Of a stretch of 64,000 nt of DNA, positions 39,853 to 48,699 are shown piece after piece. This DNA is from Sphingomonas sp. BK345 (GTDB lineage Bacteria; Pseudomonadota; Alphaproteobacteria; Sphingomonadales; Sphingomonadaceae), in NCBI RefSeq assembly GCF_014193845.1, contig NZ_JACHZX010000004.1, positions 62,001 through 126,000 on the forward strand, given 5' to 3'. A model generated the notes under the pieces. That model saw only the letters and a list, made by a program, of their open reading frames with translations. It did not search any database and was not told the DNA's origin. The translations under genes were made by a program, and so were the position numbers. Position 1 is the stretch's first letter. The number at the start of each line of letters is the position of its first letter.

Positions 39853-39870
39853 TCCCGTCACCTGACGGGA
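39853..39870. promoter_or_regulatory. Perfect palindrome over the Crp/Fnr ribosome-binding site
   Basis: TCCCGTCA-CC-TGACGGGA, two 8-base arms, starting six bases upstream of the ATG at 39846. The minus-strand arm contains the GGGA of the ribosome site. It could be an autoregulatory operator or an RNA hairpin hiding the ribosome site. Confidence 0.5.
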
Positions 39871-40067
39871 TACACCTGGATCAAGGTCGCGCCACAACAT
39901 GCATCACGGTGTGGGGACGTGACGCGCGCGCTGCGCCACTCATCGCTTAATCTCGTGCGCCGGCGATGGTGTCCGAAGGCGGCTCAGAGGCGCGAACGTC
40001 GAGCTGCCGGGTGGCGAGCGCCCGCGATATGTTGCTGAGATCGTTGCGATCGGGCAGCCTGCCGGCG

Positions 40068-40691
40068 ATGTGCAACCGCTACCGTATGACCGAGGCGCAG
40101 ATCGCACTGGCAACGCGCTACGGCGTCGCGGTGCCCTTCCCGCCCGACCTCGAAGTGCCGCCGCCCGAGCTCTTCCCCGACCGCCCCGCCTATGTCGTGC
40201 GCGAAACCGACGCCGGCCGCGCGCTCGACGCGATGGCCTGGGGCTTCCCGCACCAGGTGCCGGGCAAGCGCATCGACAAGGCCACCGGCAGGCCGGTGCT
40301 GCTCACCAAGAACATCACCAACGTCCGCAACTACACCTCGCCCTTCTGGCGCTCGGCGCTGGCCAACCCGCGGCGGCGCTGCCTGGTGCCGTTCACCGCC
40401 TTCAGCGAGTATGGCCAGCACCGCGCGGCGGACGGCAAGCTCCCGCTCCACTGGTTCGACGTGCCGAGCCGCGCGATCGTCAGCTTCGCCGGCGTGTGGC
40501 GCCCGACGGAGCAGGGCGCGGTGTTCGCCTTCCTGACGTGCGCACCCAACCCGCTGGTCGCACCGATCCATCCCAAGGCGATGCCGGTGCTGCTCCACGA
40601 GGAGGACGAGGAACGCTGGCTCAGCTGTCCGTTCGAGGACGCGGTCGCGCTGGCGCAGCCGTACCCGTCGCAGCTGATGGCGGTGAACTGA
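40068..40691 (+). CDS. SRAP domain protein (YedK/HMCES family)
   Basis: Forms a stable covalent link to abasic sites in single-stranded DNA to protect them. 207 residues starting MCNRYRM, so Cys2 becomes the N-terminal nucleophile after Met removal. Other active-site residues: Asn84-type NVRNYTSPF, Glu114 (FTAFSEYG) and His168 (APIHPKAMPVLL). The longer frame from 39966 would bury the cysteine and is rejected for that reason. Confidence 0.95.
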   Translation: MCNRYRMTEAQIALATRYGVAVPFPPDLEVPPPELFPDRPAYVVRETDAGRALDAMAWGFPHQVPGKRIDKATGRPVLLTKNITNVRNYTSPFWRSALANPRRRCLVPFTAFSEYGQHRAADGKLPLHWFDVPSRAIVSFAGVWRPTEQGAVFAFLTCAPNPLVAPIHPKAMPVLLHEEDEERWLSCPFEDAVALAQPYPSQLMAVN

Positions 40692-40722
40692 TCGCGGAGG
40701 TCAGCGCGGACCCCGCCCCTTG

Positions 40723-42120
40723 TCAGCACTCGACCACATTCACGGCCAGACCGCCGAGGCTGGTCTCCTTATACTGGCTGCGCATGTCCTCGCCGGTCTG
40801 TCGCATCGTTTCGATCACCGCGTCGAGGCTGACGACGTGACTGCCGTCGCCGCGCAGGGCGAGATAGGCGGCGTTGATCGCCTTGACCGCACCCATCGTG
40901 TTGCGCTCGATGCACGGGATCTGGACCAGCCCGGCGATCGGGTCGCAGGTGAGCCCGAGATTGTGCTCCATGCCGATCTCGGCGGCATTCTCCACCTGCC
41001 GGTCGGTGCCGCCCAGCACCGCGGCGAGCGCGCCTGCCGCCATCGAGCAGGCGACGCCGACCTCGCCCTGGCACCCCATCTCGGCGGCCGAGATCGAGGC
41101 GCGCTTCTTATACAGCATGCCGATCGCCGCGGCGGTGTAGAGGAAGTGACGCGCGCCGGCCCGCGTCGCGCCCGGCACGAGTTCTTCGTAGTAGCGCAGC
41201 ACCGCGGGCAGCACGCCCGCCGCGCCGTTGGTCGGCGCGGTGACGACACGGCCGCCCGCGGCATTCTCCTCGTTCACCGCGATCGCCCACAGGCTGACCC
41301 ACTCGAACACCGCGGCGGGGCGATGCTCCGGGCCGCACCGCGACAGGGACTCGTGCAGCGCCCGCGCGCGGCGGCGCACCCGCAGCCCGCCCGGCAGCGT
41401 GCCTTCCTGCGCGATGCCGCGGTCGATACAGGCGCTCATCGCGTCGCGCACTGAGTCGAGGAAGGCGTCGCTCTCCGCGGGCGAGCGCCATGCCTCCTCG
41501 TTGGCGCGGACGAGCGCGCCGATGCTGAGCCGGGTCTCCTCGCAGCGCACCAGCAGCTCGGCGCTCGACGAGAAAGGATGCGCCACCGCGACATTGTGCG
41601 CGAGCGGCGGCGCGCCGAGCCGCAGGATCGCGCCCCCGCCGATCGAGAAATAGGTCTCCTTCATCGTCGCGCCATCGTCATAGGTCGCGGTGAAGCACAT
41701 GCCGTTGGGGTGCTGCGGCAGGAACGTGCGCGGGTGGAAGACGAGGTCGTCCTCCGCGTCGAACGCGATCGTCCGCGCACCACCGAGCGAGAGCCGCTTG
41801 GTCTCCCGGACCGCGGCGACGATCGCGGGCGCGGTGTCGGGGTCGAGCCGCTCGGGCAACCAGCCCGCCAGCCCGAGCAGCGTCGCCGTGTCGGTGGCGT
41901 GGCCGCGCCCGGTCAGCGCGAGCGAGCCGTACAGCGCGCAGCTGACATGACGCGGCGCGCGCTCGCCCGCGATGGCGCGCTCGGCGAAGTCGTGCGCGGC
42001 GCGCATCGGCCCGACCGTGTGCGAGCTCGATGGGCCAACGCCGATCGTGAACAGCTCGGCCACGCTGATCGGGCGTGTCGCGCCGCGATCGAGCGGCAGC
42101 ATCTGGGACTCGGTCGGCAC
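40723..42120 (-). CDS. sdaA: L-serine ammonia-lyase, single-chain iron-sulfur type
   Basis: Deaminates serine to pyruvate. 465 residues from a GTG with GGGGAG upstream. The alpha-domain cysteines Cys350, Cys392 and Cys403 have the same spacing as the cluster ligands of the Legionella enzyme (343, 385, 396), and the C-terminal residue Cys465 matches its fourth, tail-in-mouth ligand (458). [13 protein letters not shown] (27-39) is the substrate-binding loop. It is directly preceded by a tandem glycine riboswitch, which fits glycine being converted to serine and then burned. Confidence 0.96.
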   Translation of the reverse strand: MPTESQMLPLDRGATRPISVAELFTIGVGPSSSHTVGPMRAAHDFAERAIAGERAPRHVSCALYGSLALTGRGHATDTATLLGLAGWLPERLDPDTAPAIVAAVRETKRLSLGGARTIAFDAEDDLVFHPRTFLPQHPNGMCFTATYDDGATMKETYFSIGGGAILRLGAPPLAHNVAVAHPFSSSAELLVRCEETRLSIGALVRANEEAWRSPAESDAFLDSVRDAMSACIDRGIAQEGTLPGGLRVRRRARALHESLSRCGPEHRPAAVFEWVSLWAIAVNEENAAGGRVVTAPTNGAAGVLPAVLRYYEELVPGATRAGARHFLYTAAAIGMLYKKRASISAAEMGCQGEVGVACSMAAGALAAVLGGTDRQVENAAEIGMEHNLGLTCDPIAGLVQIPCIERNTMGAVKAINAAYLALRGDGSHVVSLDAVIETMRQTGEDMRSQYKETSLGGLAVNVVEC

Positions 42121-42149
42121 GCGCTCTCCCCGACCGCTCGCCGCGGCCC

Positions 42150-42302
42150 ATGCCCCTCTGTCCCTTGTGCCTGAGATCGCTATCCCGTCGGCGGACGCGT
42201 CGCCGCGCCTCTCTCCAGATGTTGGCGCCGGCGGGTCCTTTTACCTGAGAGTTTCCGGGGCGGTTGCTCCTTCGGTGCCGGATCTGCCCGGTCTCTCCCA
42301 CG
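42150..42302 (-). promoter_or_regulatory. Tandem glycine riboswitch upstream of sdaA
   Basis: Minus-strand RNA. Aptamer 1 (about 42300 to 42226) starts TGGGAGAGACC and holds CCGAAGGAGCAA and ACTCTCAGGTAAAAGGAC. Aptamer 2 (about 42218 to 42153) starts CTGGAGAGAGG and ends GATCTCAGGCACAAGGGACA. These are the conserved glycine-aptamer cores in the usual tandem pair. The end lies ~30 bases before the sdaA start, so control is probably of transcription end or ribosome access; in this family glycine normally turns expression on. Confidence 0.9.
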
Positions 42303-42375
42303 TCGACGCGCACGCTATCCCGCGACCTGCCGTAACGGTCAAGCCGCCGCGGCACGCGCGTCTCGTCGGAGTGGG

Positions 42376-43392
42376 TCAGCGCCAGCCGAGCGCCGGCGCG
42401 ACATGAGTCATGATCGCCTCGAGCACGTGCGCGTTATAGTCCACGCCGAGCTGGTTGGGCACGGTGAGCAGCAGCGTGTCCGCCTCGGCGATCGCCTCGT
42501 CGGCGCGCAGCTGCTCGACGAGGCGGTCCGGCTCGGCGGCGTAGGAGCGGCCGAACACCGCGCGCATGGCGTCGATCACGCCGACCTGATCGTCGCCGCC
42601 GGCCTGGCCGAAATAGGCGCGGTCCCGATCGTCGACGAGCGCGAAGATCGAGCGCGACACCGAGACGCGCGGCGCCCAGTCGTGTCCCGCCTCGGCCCAG
42701 GCCGCGCGATAGGCGCGAATCTGGCGCGCCTGCTGGACATGGAACGGCTCGCCGCTCTCGTCCTTCTTCAGCGTCGAACTCTGCAGGTTCATCCCCTGCC
42801 GCGCCGCCCAGACCGCGGTCGAGTCCGACGCCGAGCCCCACCAGATGCGTCGCCGCAGCCCCGCCGCGTGCGGCTCGAGCCGCAGCAGCCCCGGCGGGTT
42901 GGGGAACATCGGCCGCGGGTTGGGCTGGGCGAAGCCCTCGCCCTTCAGGAGCTCGAGATAGACCTCGGCGTGACGGCGCCCCATGTCGGCGTCACTCTCG
43001 CCCTCGCCCGGCGCATAGCCGAAGTAGCGCCACCCCTCGATCACCTGCTCGGGCGAGCCGCGGCTGATGCCGAGCTGGAGCCGCCCGCCCGCAATCAGAT
43101 CGGCCGCACCCGAATCCTCCGCCATGTAGAATGGGTTCTCGTAGCGCATGTCGATCACGCCGGTGCCGATCTCGATCCGCTTGGTGCGCGCGCCCACCGC
43201 GGCGAGCAGCGGGAACGGCGAGGCGAGCTGCCGTGCGAAATGGTGGACGCGATAGTAAGCGCCGTCGACGCCGAGCTGCTCGGCCGCCTCAGCCAGTTCG
43301 ATCGACTGCAACAGCACGTCGCTGGCCGAGCGCGTCGCCGACTGCGCCGTCGGCGACCAATGGCCGAACGACAGGAAACCGATCTTCTTCAT
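42376..43392 (-). CDS. LLM class flavin-dependent monooxygenase
   Basis: Luciferase-like FMN-dependent oxidoreductase of 338 residues with a TIM-barrel fold. It opens MKKIGFLSFGHW; DGAYYRVHHFA holds the conserved aromatic/His pair, and RIEIGTGVIDMRYENPFYMAEDS is the typical strand for FMN and barrel closure; GRLQLGISRGSP binds phosphate. The substrate cannot be read; members include alkanesulfonate-, F420- and terpenoid-active enzymes, but it lacks SsuD hallmarks I can name. It lies upstream of the sdaA riboswitch on the same strand. Confidence 0.92.
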   Translation of the reverse strand: MKKIGFLSFGHWSPTAQSATRSASDVLLQSIELAEAAEQLGVDGAYYRVHHFARQLASPFPLLAAVGARTKRIEIGTGVIDMRYENPFYMAEDSGAADLIAGGRLQLGISRGSPEQVIEGWRYFGYAPGEGESDADMGRRHAEVYLELLKGEGFAQPNPRPMFPNPPGLLRLEPHAAGLRRRIWWGSASDSTAVWAARQGMNLQSSTLKKDESGEPFHVQQARQIRAYRAAWAEAGHDWAPRVSVSRSIFALVDDRDRAYFGQAGGDDQVGVIDAMRAVFGRSYAAEPDRLVEQLRADEAIAEADTLLLTVPNQLGVDYNAHVLEAIMTHVAPALGWR

Positions 43393-43482
43393 GTGCTACT
43401 CCCGCGCCGTCGGCGCCTCGCTACCGGGAGGAGGTGGCGGCGCGGGCGGACGCTGGCAAGCGCGGCGAAACGAAACGGTGCG

Positions 43483-44085
43483 TTACGGCGCGGCGCGTCG
43501 CACCAGCGCGGCGACCGCGTCGAACGCCTCGCGCGCGCCCTCTTCCGCGCGCTCCTCCTCCCCGGCCGACAGGGCGACCGCGTCCACCGCCGCGGTGAAG
43601 CTGCGCCAGTGGCGCGCGCGGCCGTCGGCATGGCCGGCGAGGTGGCGCGCGCCGAAGGTTGGCCCGAGGCCCAGCGTCATCGCCGCCTTGAGCAGGATCG
43701 CCGCGCCCAGGCTCGACCCCTCGGCGACATAGAGCCAGCCGATCGCGGTGCCGCGGTCCGGCGCGACTTCGGCGGCAAAGCGCGGCGGCGGCGGCGGCGC
43801 GAGCGGGACGTGGAGGTCGGCGGCATCCTGCTCCACCGCCGAGAGGCGCGCGCGGGCGGCCAGGTCGGGGATTAGCGCGGCGAGGCTCGGTGCGGCGTAG
43901 AGCGGCGCGATCAGCGCGTGGAAGTCGCGGTGGATCGCGAGCAGGCGCGCGTACCGCGAGCGATCGCCGAAAGGGTCGAGCGCCATGATCGAATCATCGA
44001 GTCGACGGTGCGCCACGTCGGTGGCGGAGCGGAGGCGCTGCGTGCGCGTCGGGAACGGCTCAGGCGATGCGGGCGATGTCGTCAC
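43483..44085 (-). CDS. Biliverdin-producing heme oxygenase
   Basis: Opens heme to biliverdin, CO and iron using electrons from a reductase. 200 residues with proximal His26 (ATDVAHRRLDD) and the distal helix GWLYVAEGSSLGAAILL; RHLAGHADGRARHW is also typical of BphO/heme oxygenases. GTG start. No bacteriophytochrome gene is near, so it may serve iron release as well as pigment supply. It diverges from a flavin ferredoxin-reductase-like gene 84 bases away. Confidence 0.9.
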   Translation of the reverse strand: MTTSPASPEPFPTRTQRLRSATDVAHRRLDDSIMALDPFGDRSRYARLLAIHRDFHALIAPLYAAPSLAALIPDLAARARLSAVEQDAADLHVPLAPPPPPRFAAEVAPDRGTAIGWLYVAEGSSLGAAILLKAAMTLGLGPTFGARHLAGHADGRARHWRSFTAAVDAVALSAGEEERAEEGAREAFDAVAALVRRAAP

Positions 44086-44169
44086 CCACCGCGGCTAGCA
44101 CCCGCGTGGTGACGAACGCAACGCGCGCTTGCCACCCGCGCGCTGCATCCCGCATGCGGGACGCCGGCC

Positions 44170-45423
44170 ATGGACGAGGAGGCAGGCGTGGGCGACGGCG
44201 AGCGGAACGACAGGCAGCGCTATGACGTGGTGATCGTCGGCGCCGGCCACGGCGGCGCGGCGGCCGCCGCGGCGCTGCGCCAGCGCGGCTTCGATGGCAG
44301 CATCGCGCTGATCGGCGCCGAGCCCGAGCTCCCTTACGAGCGCCCGCCGCTCTCGAAAGAGTATCTGGCCGGTGAGCGCGCGTTCGAACGCATGCTCATC
44401 CGTCCTGCCACCTTCTGGCACGAGCGCGACATCACGCTGCTGCTGGGACGGGCGGTGGTCGCGGTCGACGCCTTGGCGCGGCATGTGACCCTCGGGGACG
44501 GTCGTGTGATCGACTACCATCGATTGATCTGGGCGGCGGGGGGCAGCGCGCGACGGCTCGCCTGCGAGGGCCACGACCTGGCGGGTGTCCACACCGTCCG
44601 CTGCCGCGCCGACGTCGATCGCATGATCGCCGAACTGTCGCGCGTGGAACGAGTCGCGGTGGTCGGCGGCGGCTATGTCGGGCTGGAAGCGGCGGCAGTA
44701 CTGACCGCGCTGGGCCGCCAGGTCACCGTGATCGAGGCGCGCGAGCGCCTGCTCGCCCGCGTCGCCGGCGCCGCGCTCGCTGACGTCTACGCGGCCGAGC
44801 ATCGCGCGCACGGAGTCGACGTGCGACTCGGCGCGGAGGTGGAGTCGGTCGTCGCGAGCGACGGTGCGGCAGCGGGCGTGCGCCTCGGCGACGGCGAACG
44901 GATCCCGGCGGAGATGGTGATCGTCGGCATCGGCCTGATCCCCGCCGTGGCACCGCTGCTCGCCGCCGGCGCCGAGGGCGGTGACGGCGTGATCGTCGAC
45001 CCGCTCTGCCGTACCAGCCTCCCCGACGTCTACGCGATCGGCGATGCCGCCGCGCACCGCAACGCCTACGCTGGCGGTGCCCTGGTGCGGCTCGAGTCGG
45101 TCCAGAACGCGACCGACCAGGCCGGCACCGTGGCCAAACACCTGACCGGAACCGACGAGCCGTACGCGTCGGTGCCGTGGTTCTGGTCGAACCAATATGA
45201 CCTGCGGCTTCAGACGGTCGGACTCTCCGCCGGGCACGACGAGGCGATCGTTCGTGGCGCACCGGCGAACCGCCGCTTCAGCGTGATCTATCGCCGCGCC
45301 GGCCGGGTGATCGCGCTGGATTGCGTCAATGCGGTGCGCGATTTCGCTCGCGGGAAAGCCCTGGTCAGCGCGGGCGCCCGCATCGATCCAGCGGTATTGG
45401 CAGATACCGCGATCCCACTGTGA
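44170..45423 (+). CDS. FAD-dependent ferredoxin/rubredoxin reductase-like protein
   Basis: 417 residues, pyridine-nucleotide-disulfide reductase fold of the putidaredoxin/rhodocoxin reductase type. FAD loop VIVGAGHGGAAAAAAL at ~20-35, NAD(P) loop VAVVGGGYVGLEAAA near 160, and the second FAD motif PDVYAIGDAA near 290; no redox CxxC pair is seen, as expected for ferredoxin reductases. C-terminal reductase domain with WFWSNQYDLRLQ. The divergent heme oxygenase is a possible client; a 2Fe-2S ferredoxin gene is not adjacent. Confidence 0.93.
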   Translation: MDEEAGVGDGERNDRQRYDVVIVGAGHGGAAAAAALRQRGFDGSIALIGAEPELPYERPPLSKEYLAGERAFERMLIRPATFWHERDITLLLGRAVVAVDALARHVTLGDGRVIDYHRLIWAAGGSARRLACEGHDLAGVHTVRCRADVDRMIAELSRVERVAVVGGGYVGLEAAAVLTALGRQVTVIEARERLLARVAGAALADVYAAEHRAHGVDVRLGAEVESVVASDGAAAGVRLGDGERIPAEMVIVGIGLIPAVAPLLAAGAEGGDGVIVDPLCRTSLPDVYAIGDAAAHRNAYAGGALVRLESVQNATDQAGTVAKHLTGTDEPYASVPWFWSNQYDLRLQTVGLSAGHDEAIVRGAPANRRFSVIYRRAGRVIALDCVNAVRDFARGKALVSAGARIDPAVLADTAIPL

Positions 45424-45589
45424 CCGCCTTCGGTACGATCAACCGACCACGATAGGCGAGCGCGCGCTTGCGCCCCTGCTCCGCTGATAGATGCCGTTGT
45501 CGTCGCAGAACGCTCGACACACCCGCCGTGACTGTTGCGCACCGGTAACTACTGTAATTTTGCCGCCACGGGCACAGGTGAGCAGCGGG

Positions 45590-45940
45590 TCAGCGCGAGG
45601 CGATCGTCGACCCCAGACGTGACAAGCCGCGCTGTGCGAGCGCGTGCGAGGATTGCACGCTGCCATCCGCCAGGTCCATCGCGACAGGCTCCTGATCCAG
45701 CACCTGGCCATAGAGCGAGCGCGCCTGCGTGACCCGTCCGGTCCGCGCGTACACGGCGGCGAGATTGAGCATCAGCTCGGGGCGGGTCGGGAAGATCGCG
45801 CGCTCCGCGTCGATCGTCTGCTCCGCCTGAGCGAGGCTGCCGGCCGAGATCGCTTGGTAGCCGACCCGGTCCTTGGCGGCCGCGGGTCCGGCCACGAGCG
45901 CGACGAGCGTGGCGACGGCAACCCATCCCGAGGTGCGCAT
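45590..45940 (-). CDS. Small exported TPR-like protein
   Basis: 116 residues with a signal peptide (MRTSGWVAVATLVALVAGPAAA). The mature part holds about two TPR-like helix pairs (AGSLAQAEQTIDAERAIFPTRPELMLNLAAVYARTGRVTQARSLYGQVLDQEP). Likely a periplasmic protein-binding scaffold of the type common in sphingomonads. A GTGACA-N6-TGTCAC palindrome lies 47 bases upstream. Confidence 0.8.
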   Translation of the reverse strand: MRTSGWVAVATLVALVAGPAAAKDRVGYQAISAGSLAQAEQTIDAERAIFPTRPELMLNLAAVYARTGRVTQARSLYGQVLDQEPVAMDLADGSVQSSHALAQRGLSRLGSTIASR

Positions 45941-46346
45941 GATCCTGTCTCCTATGTCCCCGGACAGCCGTCCCGGTTACGTTTTTGTGACAGCATCATG
46001 TCACTTTTCTGACAGCCATGCAACGGGATCTGCGCGGGGCGCCCGCTTCTTGTAATCACTGAAATGGGTAAGTGAGCGCGGTGCAAGCTGATCGACCTTC
46101 CGTGTCGCGAGTCCAGCTTAACCAAGTAACTAGAGAATGCCCGCCCTTCTTAATAATGTCACAGCCCGGACGCGATATTGAAAGGCAGGTCGCATTTTTA
46201 TAGGAAATTAAAGTCATCGTTCCATAACGTCATTAGCGACATGAGCTTCACAGTCATTTGCCCCAGATCGACCGGAAAGCTAGCGCGCGGAGAAAGATAC
46301 CAACCGAACGGACCCGCTCGCGACATTCTCATCCTCATCCACCGGC
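45941..46346. other. 406-base intergenic region, locally AT-rich
   Basis: Separates the divergent TPR and chemoreceptor genes. From about 46130 to 46260 it is clearly richer in A and T than its surroundings (for example TTTTTATAGGAAATTAAAG), which suggests promoter DNA or foreign origin. A possible -35/-10 pair is TTGAAA at 46178-46183 and TATAGG or TAGGAA at 46199-46206. No ORF is supported. Confidence 0.45.
45987..46004. promoter_or_regulatory. GTGACA-N6-TGTCAC palindrome
   Basis: A perfect 6-base inverted repeat with a 6-base spacer, 47 bases upstream of the TPR gene ATG and next to T-rich runs. It has the size of a dimeric regulator operator. It is not a Crp consensus (TGTGA-N6-TCACA). 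Confidence 0.45.
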
Positions 46347-48140
46347 ATGTCCCTCCCCGCAACATCATTGCAAGACCGGCATCGAGACAATCTGCTGAAA
46401 CGCAGCGTCACCGCCCGCCTGCTCACGCCACTCCTCGGCGCGTTGGCGCTGCTGTGGCTCTTGGCCGGCTTCACCTGGTGCGCCGCGCGACAGGTACACG
46501 ACGTCAACGCTGTCGCCGCGACGACTCAGGACCGTGTGGTCCTTCTCGGTGAGATCCGGTCGCTCAGCCGCTCGCTCCAGCGCGACGCGCTCAACCTCGT
46601 CACCAAGGACGAACCGGCCGAGCTGCCGATCATCCTGCGAAAGTTCGCCTCACGATCGCGCACGATGCGGGCCGACCTCCGGACTCTCCGACACGGCGCT
46701 GGCAACACGCTGCCGCCAGGCTATTTCGCCCTCTCCGACCGCGTGCTCGACGCACTTCAGGCGGTGGCGCGGCAGGCGCAGCGCGGCGATCGCGACGGCG
46801 CCCTTCGGCGCTTCCATCGCGAGGTTCGGCCCGCCAAGCGCGCTGCGTCCAGGGTCGCCGACGCCGAGATCGAGTCGCTCACCGCCCGCGCCGGCACGCT
46901 GCGCACCGACGCGAAGGCGGTCGAGCTACGGGCGGGTCGCAAACTGATCGCGGCAGTCTTGCTGCTCACCGGCTGTGGTTTGGTCGCCGGCCTGATCATC
47001 ACGCGGCGCAGTGTTATCCTGCCGCTCCAGCAGTTGCGCTCGAGCATGTATGAGCTCGCTGCGGGGCACGCGCCGGTAACCGTGACAATGCTAGGCCGCT
47101 CCGACGAGATCGGCCAGATGGCGCAGTCGTTGGCCGACCTGCAGCGTCAGCTCGCGCTGGCGGAAGCGGCGAAGCGCGAACAGGCGCGCCAGATCGTCGA
47201 GCAGATCGGTCGTACACTCGCGTCACTCGCGCACGGCGATCTCAGCGCACGGGTGGATCAGGCCATGGCTGGCGAATTCGCCACGCTTGGCGGCGACCTC
47301 AACGTGGCGATGGGGGCGATTGGGGCCGCGCTGGCGACGGTACGCAGCAGCACCGCCGAGCTCGCCACCAGCGCGGACACGCTCCGCGCGGCGTCGGACG
47401 ATCTGTCGCGACGCACGGAGGGACAGGCCGCCTCGCTCGCCACCACCGCCGCAGCCATGCACGAGATCACCCAGACGGTGCAGGAGACCGCCGACATCGC
47501 GGGTGTGGCTAATACCATGGTCGCCGATGCACGCGTCGACGCCGAGCAGATGGGCGACACGGTGCGGCGCGCGACCGAAGCGATGATCGCGCTGGAGCAA
47601 TCATCCGCCGAGATCGGCGAGATCATCAGCGTGATCGACGGCTTCGCGTTTCAGACCAGCCTGCTCGCGCTCAACGCCGGGATCGAGGCCGCACGCGCCG
47701 GCGACGCCGGGCTCGGCTTCGCAGTGGTGGCGAGCGAAGTGCGCGCCTTGGCGCAGCGATCCGCCGACGCGGCACATGACGTCAAGGCGCGGATCACCGC
47801 GTCGGTCCGCCAGGTCGATACCGGGGTCGGACTCGTCACCCAAGCCGGCGACGCGCTAGCGCGGATCAAAGAGCGCGTGATCGAGGCCGCCGAGCTCGTC
47901 GCCGCTATCTCGCACGCCGCGCGCGAGCAGTCGATCGGTCTCCAGCAGGTCAATGATGCGGTCGCGCAGATGGATGGCACGACGCAGGACAATGTCGCGG
48001 TGGTTGAGGAGGCGACCGCGGCGGTGCGCCGGCTCGACGCGCTGGTACGGACGATGACCGAACAGATCGACCGCTTCTGCCTCGACGAGCCGACGCCGGC
48101 GCCGTCGCACGCGCTCACCGCGATACGCCGCTCGGCGTGA
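46347..48140 (+). CDS. Methyl-accepting chemotaxis protein (orphan)
   Basis: Membrane chemoreceptor of 597 residues: TM1 ~26-47, a ~155-residue helical periplasmic sensor, TM2 ~202-222, HAMP, and a long cytoplasmic signalling helix pair. The hairpin tip reads DGFAFQTSLLALNAGIEAAR then AGDAGLGFAVVASEVR; compared with Tsr-type tips, QTN is QTS and GRG is GLG. No other che or flagellar gene lies nearby. The ATG at 46347 has no clear ribosome site. Confidence 0.93.
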   Translation: MSLPATSLQDRHRDNLLKRSVTARLLTPLLGALALLWLLAGFTWCAARQVHDVNAVAATTQDRVVLLGEIRSLSRSLQRDALNLVTKDEPAELPIILRKFASRSRTMRADLRTLRHGAGNTLPPGYFALSDRVLDALQAVARQAQRGDRDGALRRFHREVRPAKRAASRVADAEIESLTARAGTLRTDAKAVELRAGRKLIAAVLLLTGCGLVAGLIITRRSVILPLQQLRSSMYELAAGHAPVTVTMLGRSDEIGQMAQSLADLQRQLALAEAAKREQARQIVEQIGRTLASLAHGDLSARVDQAMAGEFATLGGDLNVAMGAIGAALATVRSSTAELATSADTLRAASDDLSRRTEGQAASLATTAAAMHEITQTVQETADIAGVANTMVADARVDAEQMGDTVRRATEAMIALEQSSAEIGEIISVIDGFAFQTSLLALNAGIEAARAGDAGLGFAVVASEVRALAQRSADAAHDVKARITASVRQVDTGVGLVTQAGDALARIKERVIEAAELVAAISHAAREQSIGLQQVNDAVAQMDGTTQDNVAVVEEATAAVRRLDALVRTMTEQIDRFCLDEPTPAPSHALTAIRRSA

Positions 48141-48196
48141 CCGTTGGTCCACTCCGCCCGCAGCGCAGGCGCTGACCGCGCCGCGATCAAACAGAA

Positions 48197-48220
48197 AGGG
48201 CGGCCCCGCGGGACCGCCCT
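48197..48220. terminator. Bidirectional hairpin terminator
   Basis: AGGGCGGCCCCGCGGGACCGCCCT forms an ~10-base stem between the convergent ends of the chemoreceptor and exbD genes. Read on the minus strand it is followed by TTCTGTTTGAT, a moderate T-rich tail, so it mainly suits the tonB operon. Confidence 0.65.
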
Positions 48221-48246
48221 GTCGCTTCACCGAACCGGAAACCGAC

Positions 48247-48675
48247 TCAGAATTCCTTATAGAATTGCTCGTTGCCGACGAAGCCCAGCTTCGTGATGTT
48301 CGAGCGCTTGATGTCGGCCAGCGTCTGGTCGACCACCGAATAGCGCGTCGCCGGATCGGGCTGAAACTGCAGCTCGGGTTCCGGGGTCATCGCCGCCGAC
48401 TGGTCGAGATACTGGCGCAACACCGTCGAGTTCACCGGCGTGCCGTTCCAGGTGACGCTGCCCGCCGCGTCGATCGCGATCTTGTTCTTGACCGGGTCCA
48501 CCGGGGGCTTGCGCTGGTTGGGATCATTGACCGGGAGGTCGACCTTCACCGCGTGCGTCGGAACCGGGAGGGTGATGATGAACATGATGAGGAGCACGAG
48601 CATGACGTCGATCAACGGCGTCGTGTTCATCTCCATCATCGGCTCGCCATCGTCGCGGCCTGCACTCATTGCCAT
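48247..48675 (-). CDS. ExbD/TolR family biopolymer transport protein (second copy)
   Basis: 142 residues. N-terminal cytoplasmic stretch, one TM helix at ~21-42 with the proton-pathway Asp24 (PLIDVMLVLLIMF), and a periplasmic domain. The two exbD genes in this operon share MNTTPLIDVMLVLLI versus INTTPLVDVMLVLLI but differ in the periplasmic part. Works with ExbB and TonB to energise outer-membrane receptors. Confidence 0.94.
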   Translation of the reverse strand: MAMSAGRDDGEPMMEMNTTPLIDVMLVLLIMFIITLPVPTHAVKVDLPVNDPNQRKPPVDPVKNKIAIDAAGSVTWNGTPVNSTVLRQYLDQSAAMTPEPELQFQPDPATRYSVVDQTLADIKRSNITKLGFVGNEQFYKEF

Positions 48676-48699
48676 GTCAGCTACTCCTGTCCCTCGGCC

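Noticed and set aside
39870..39890. Fnr box (TTGAT-N4-ATCAA) upstream of the Crp/Fnr gene
   Set aside because: Only one half-site (TTGATC) is present on the minus strand.
45981..46010. Crp site upstream of the TPR gene
   Set aside because: The symmetric arms are GTGACA/TGTCAC with a 6-base spacer; the Crp consensus TGTGA-N6-TCACA does not fit.
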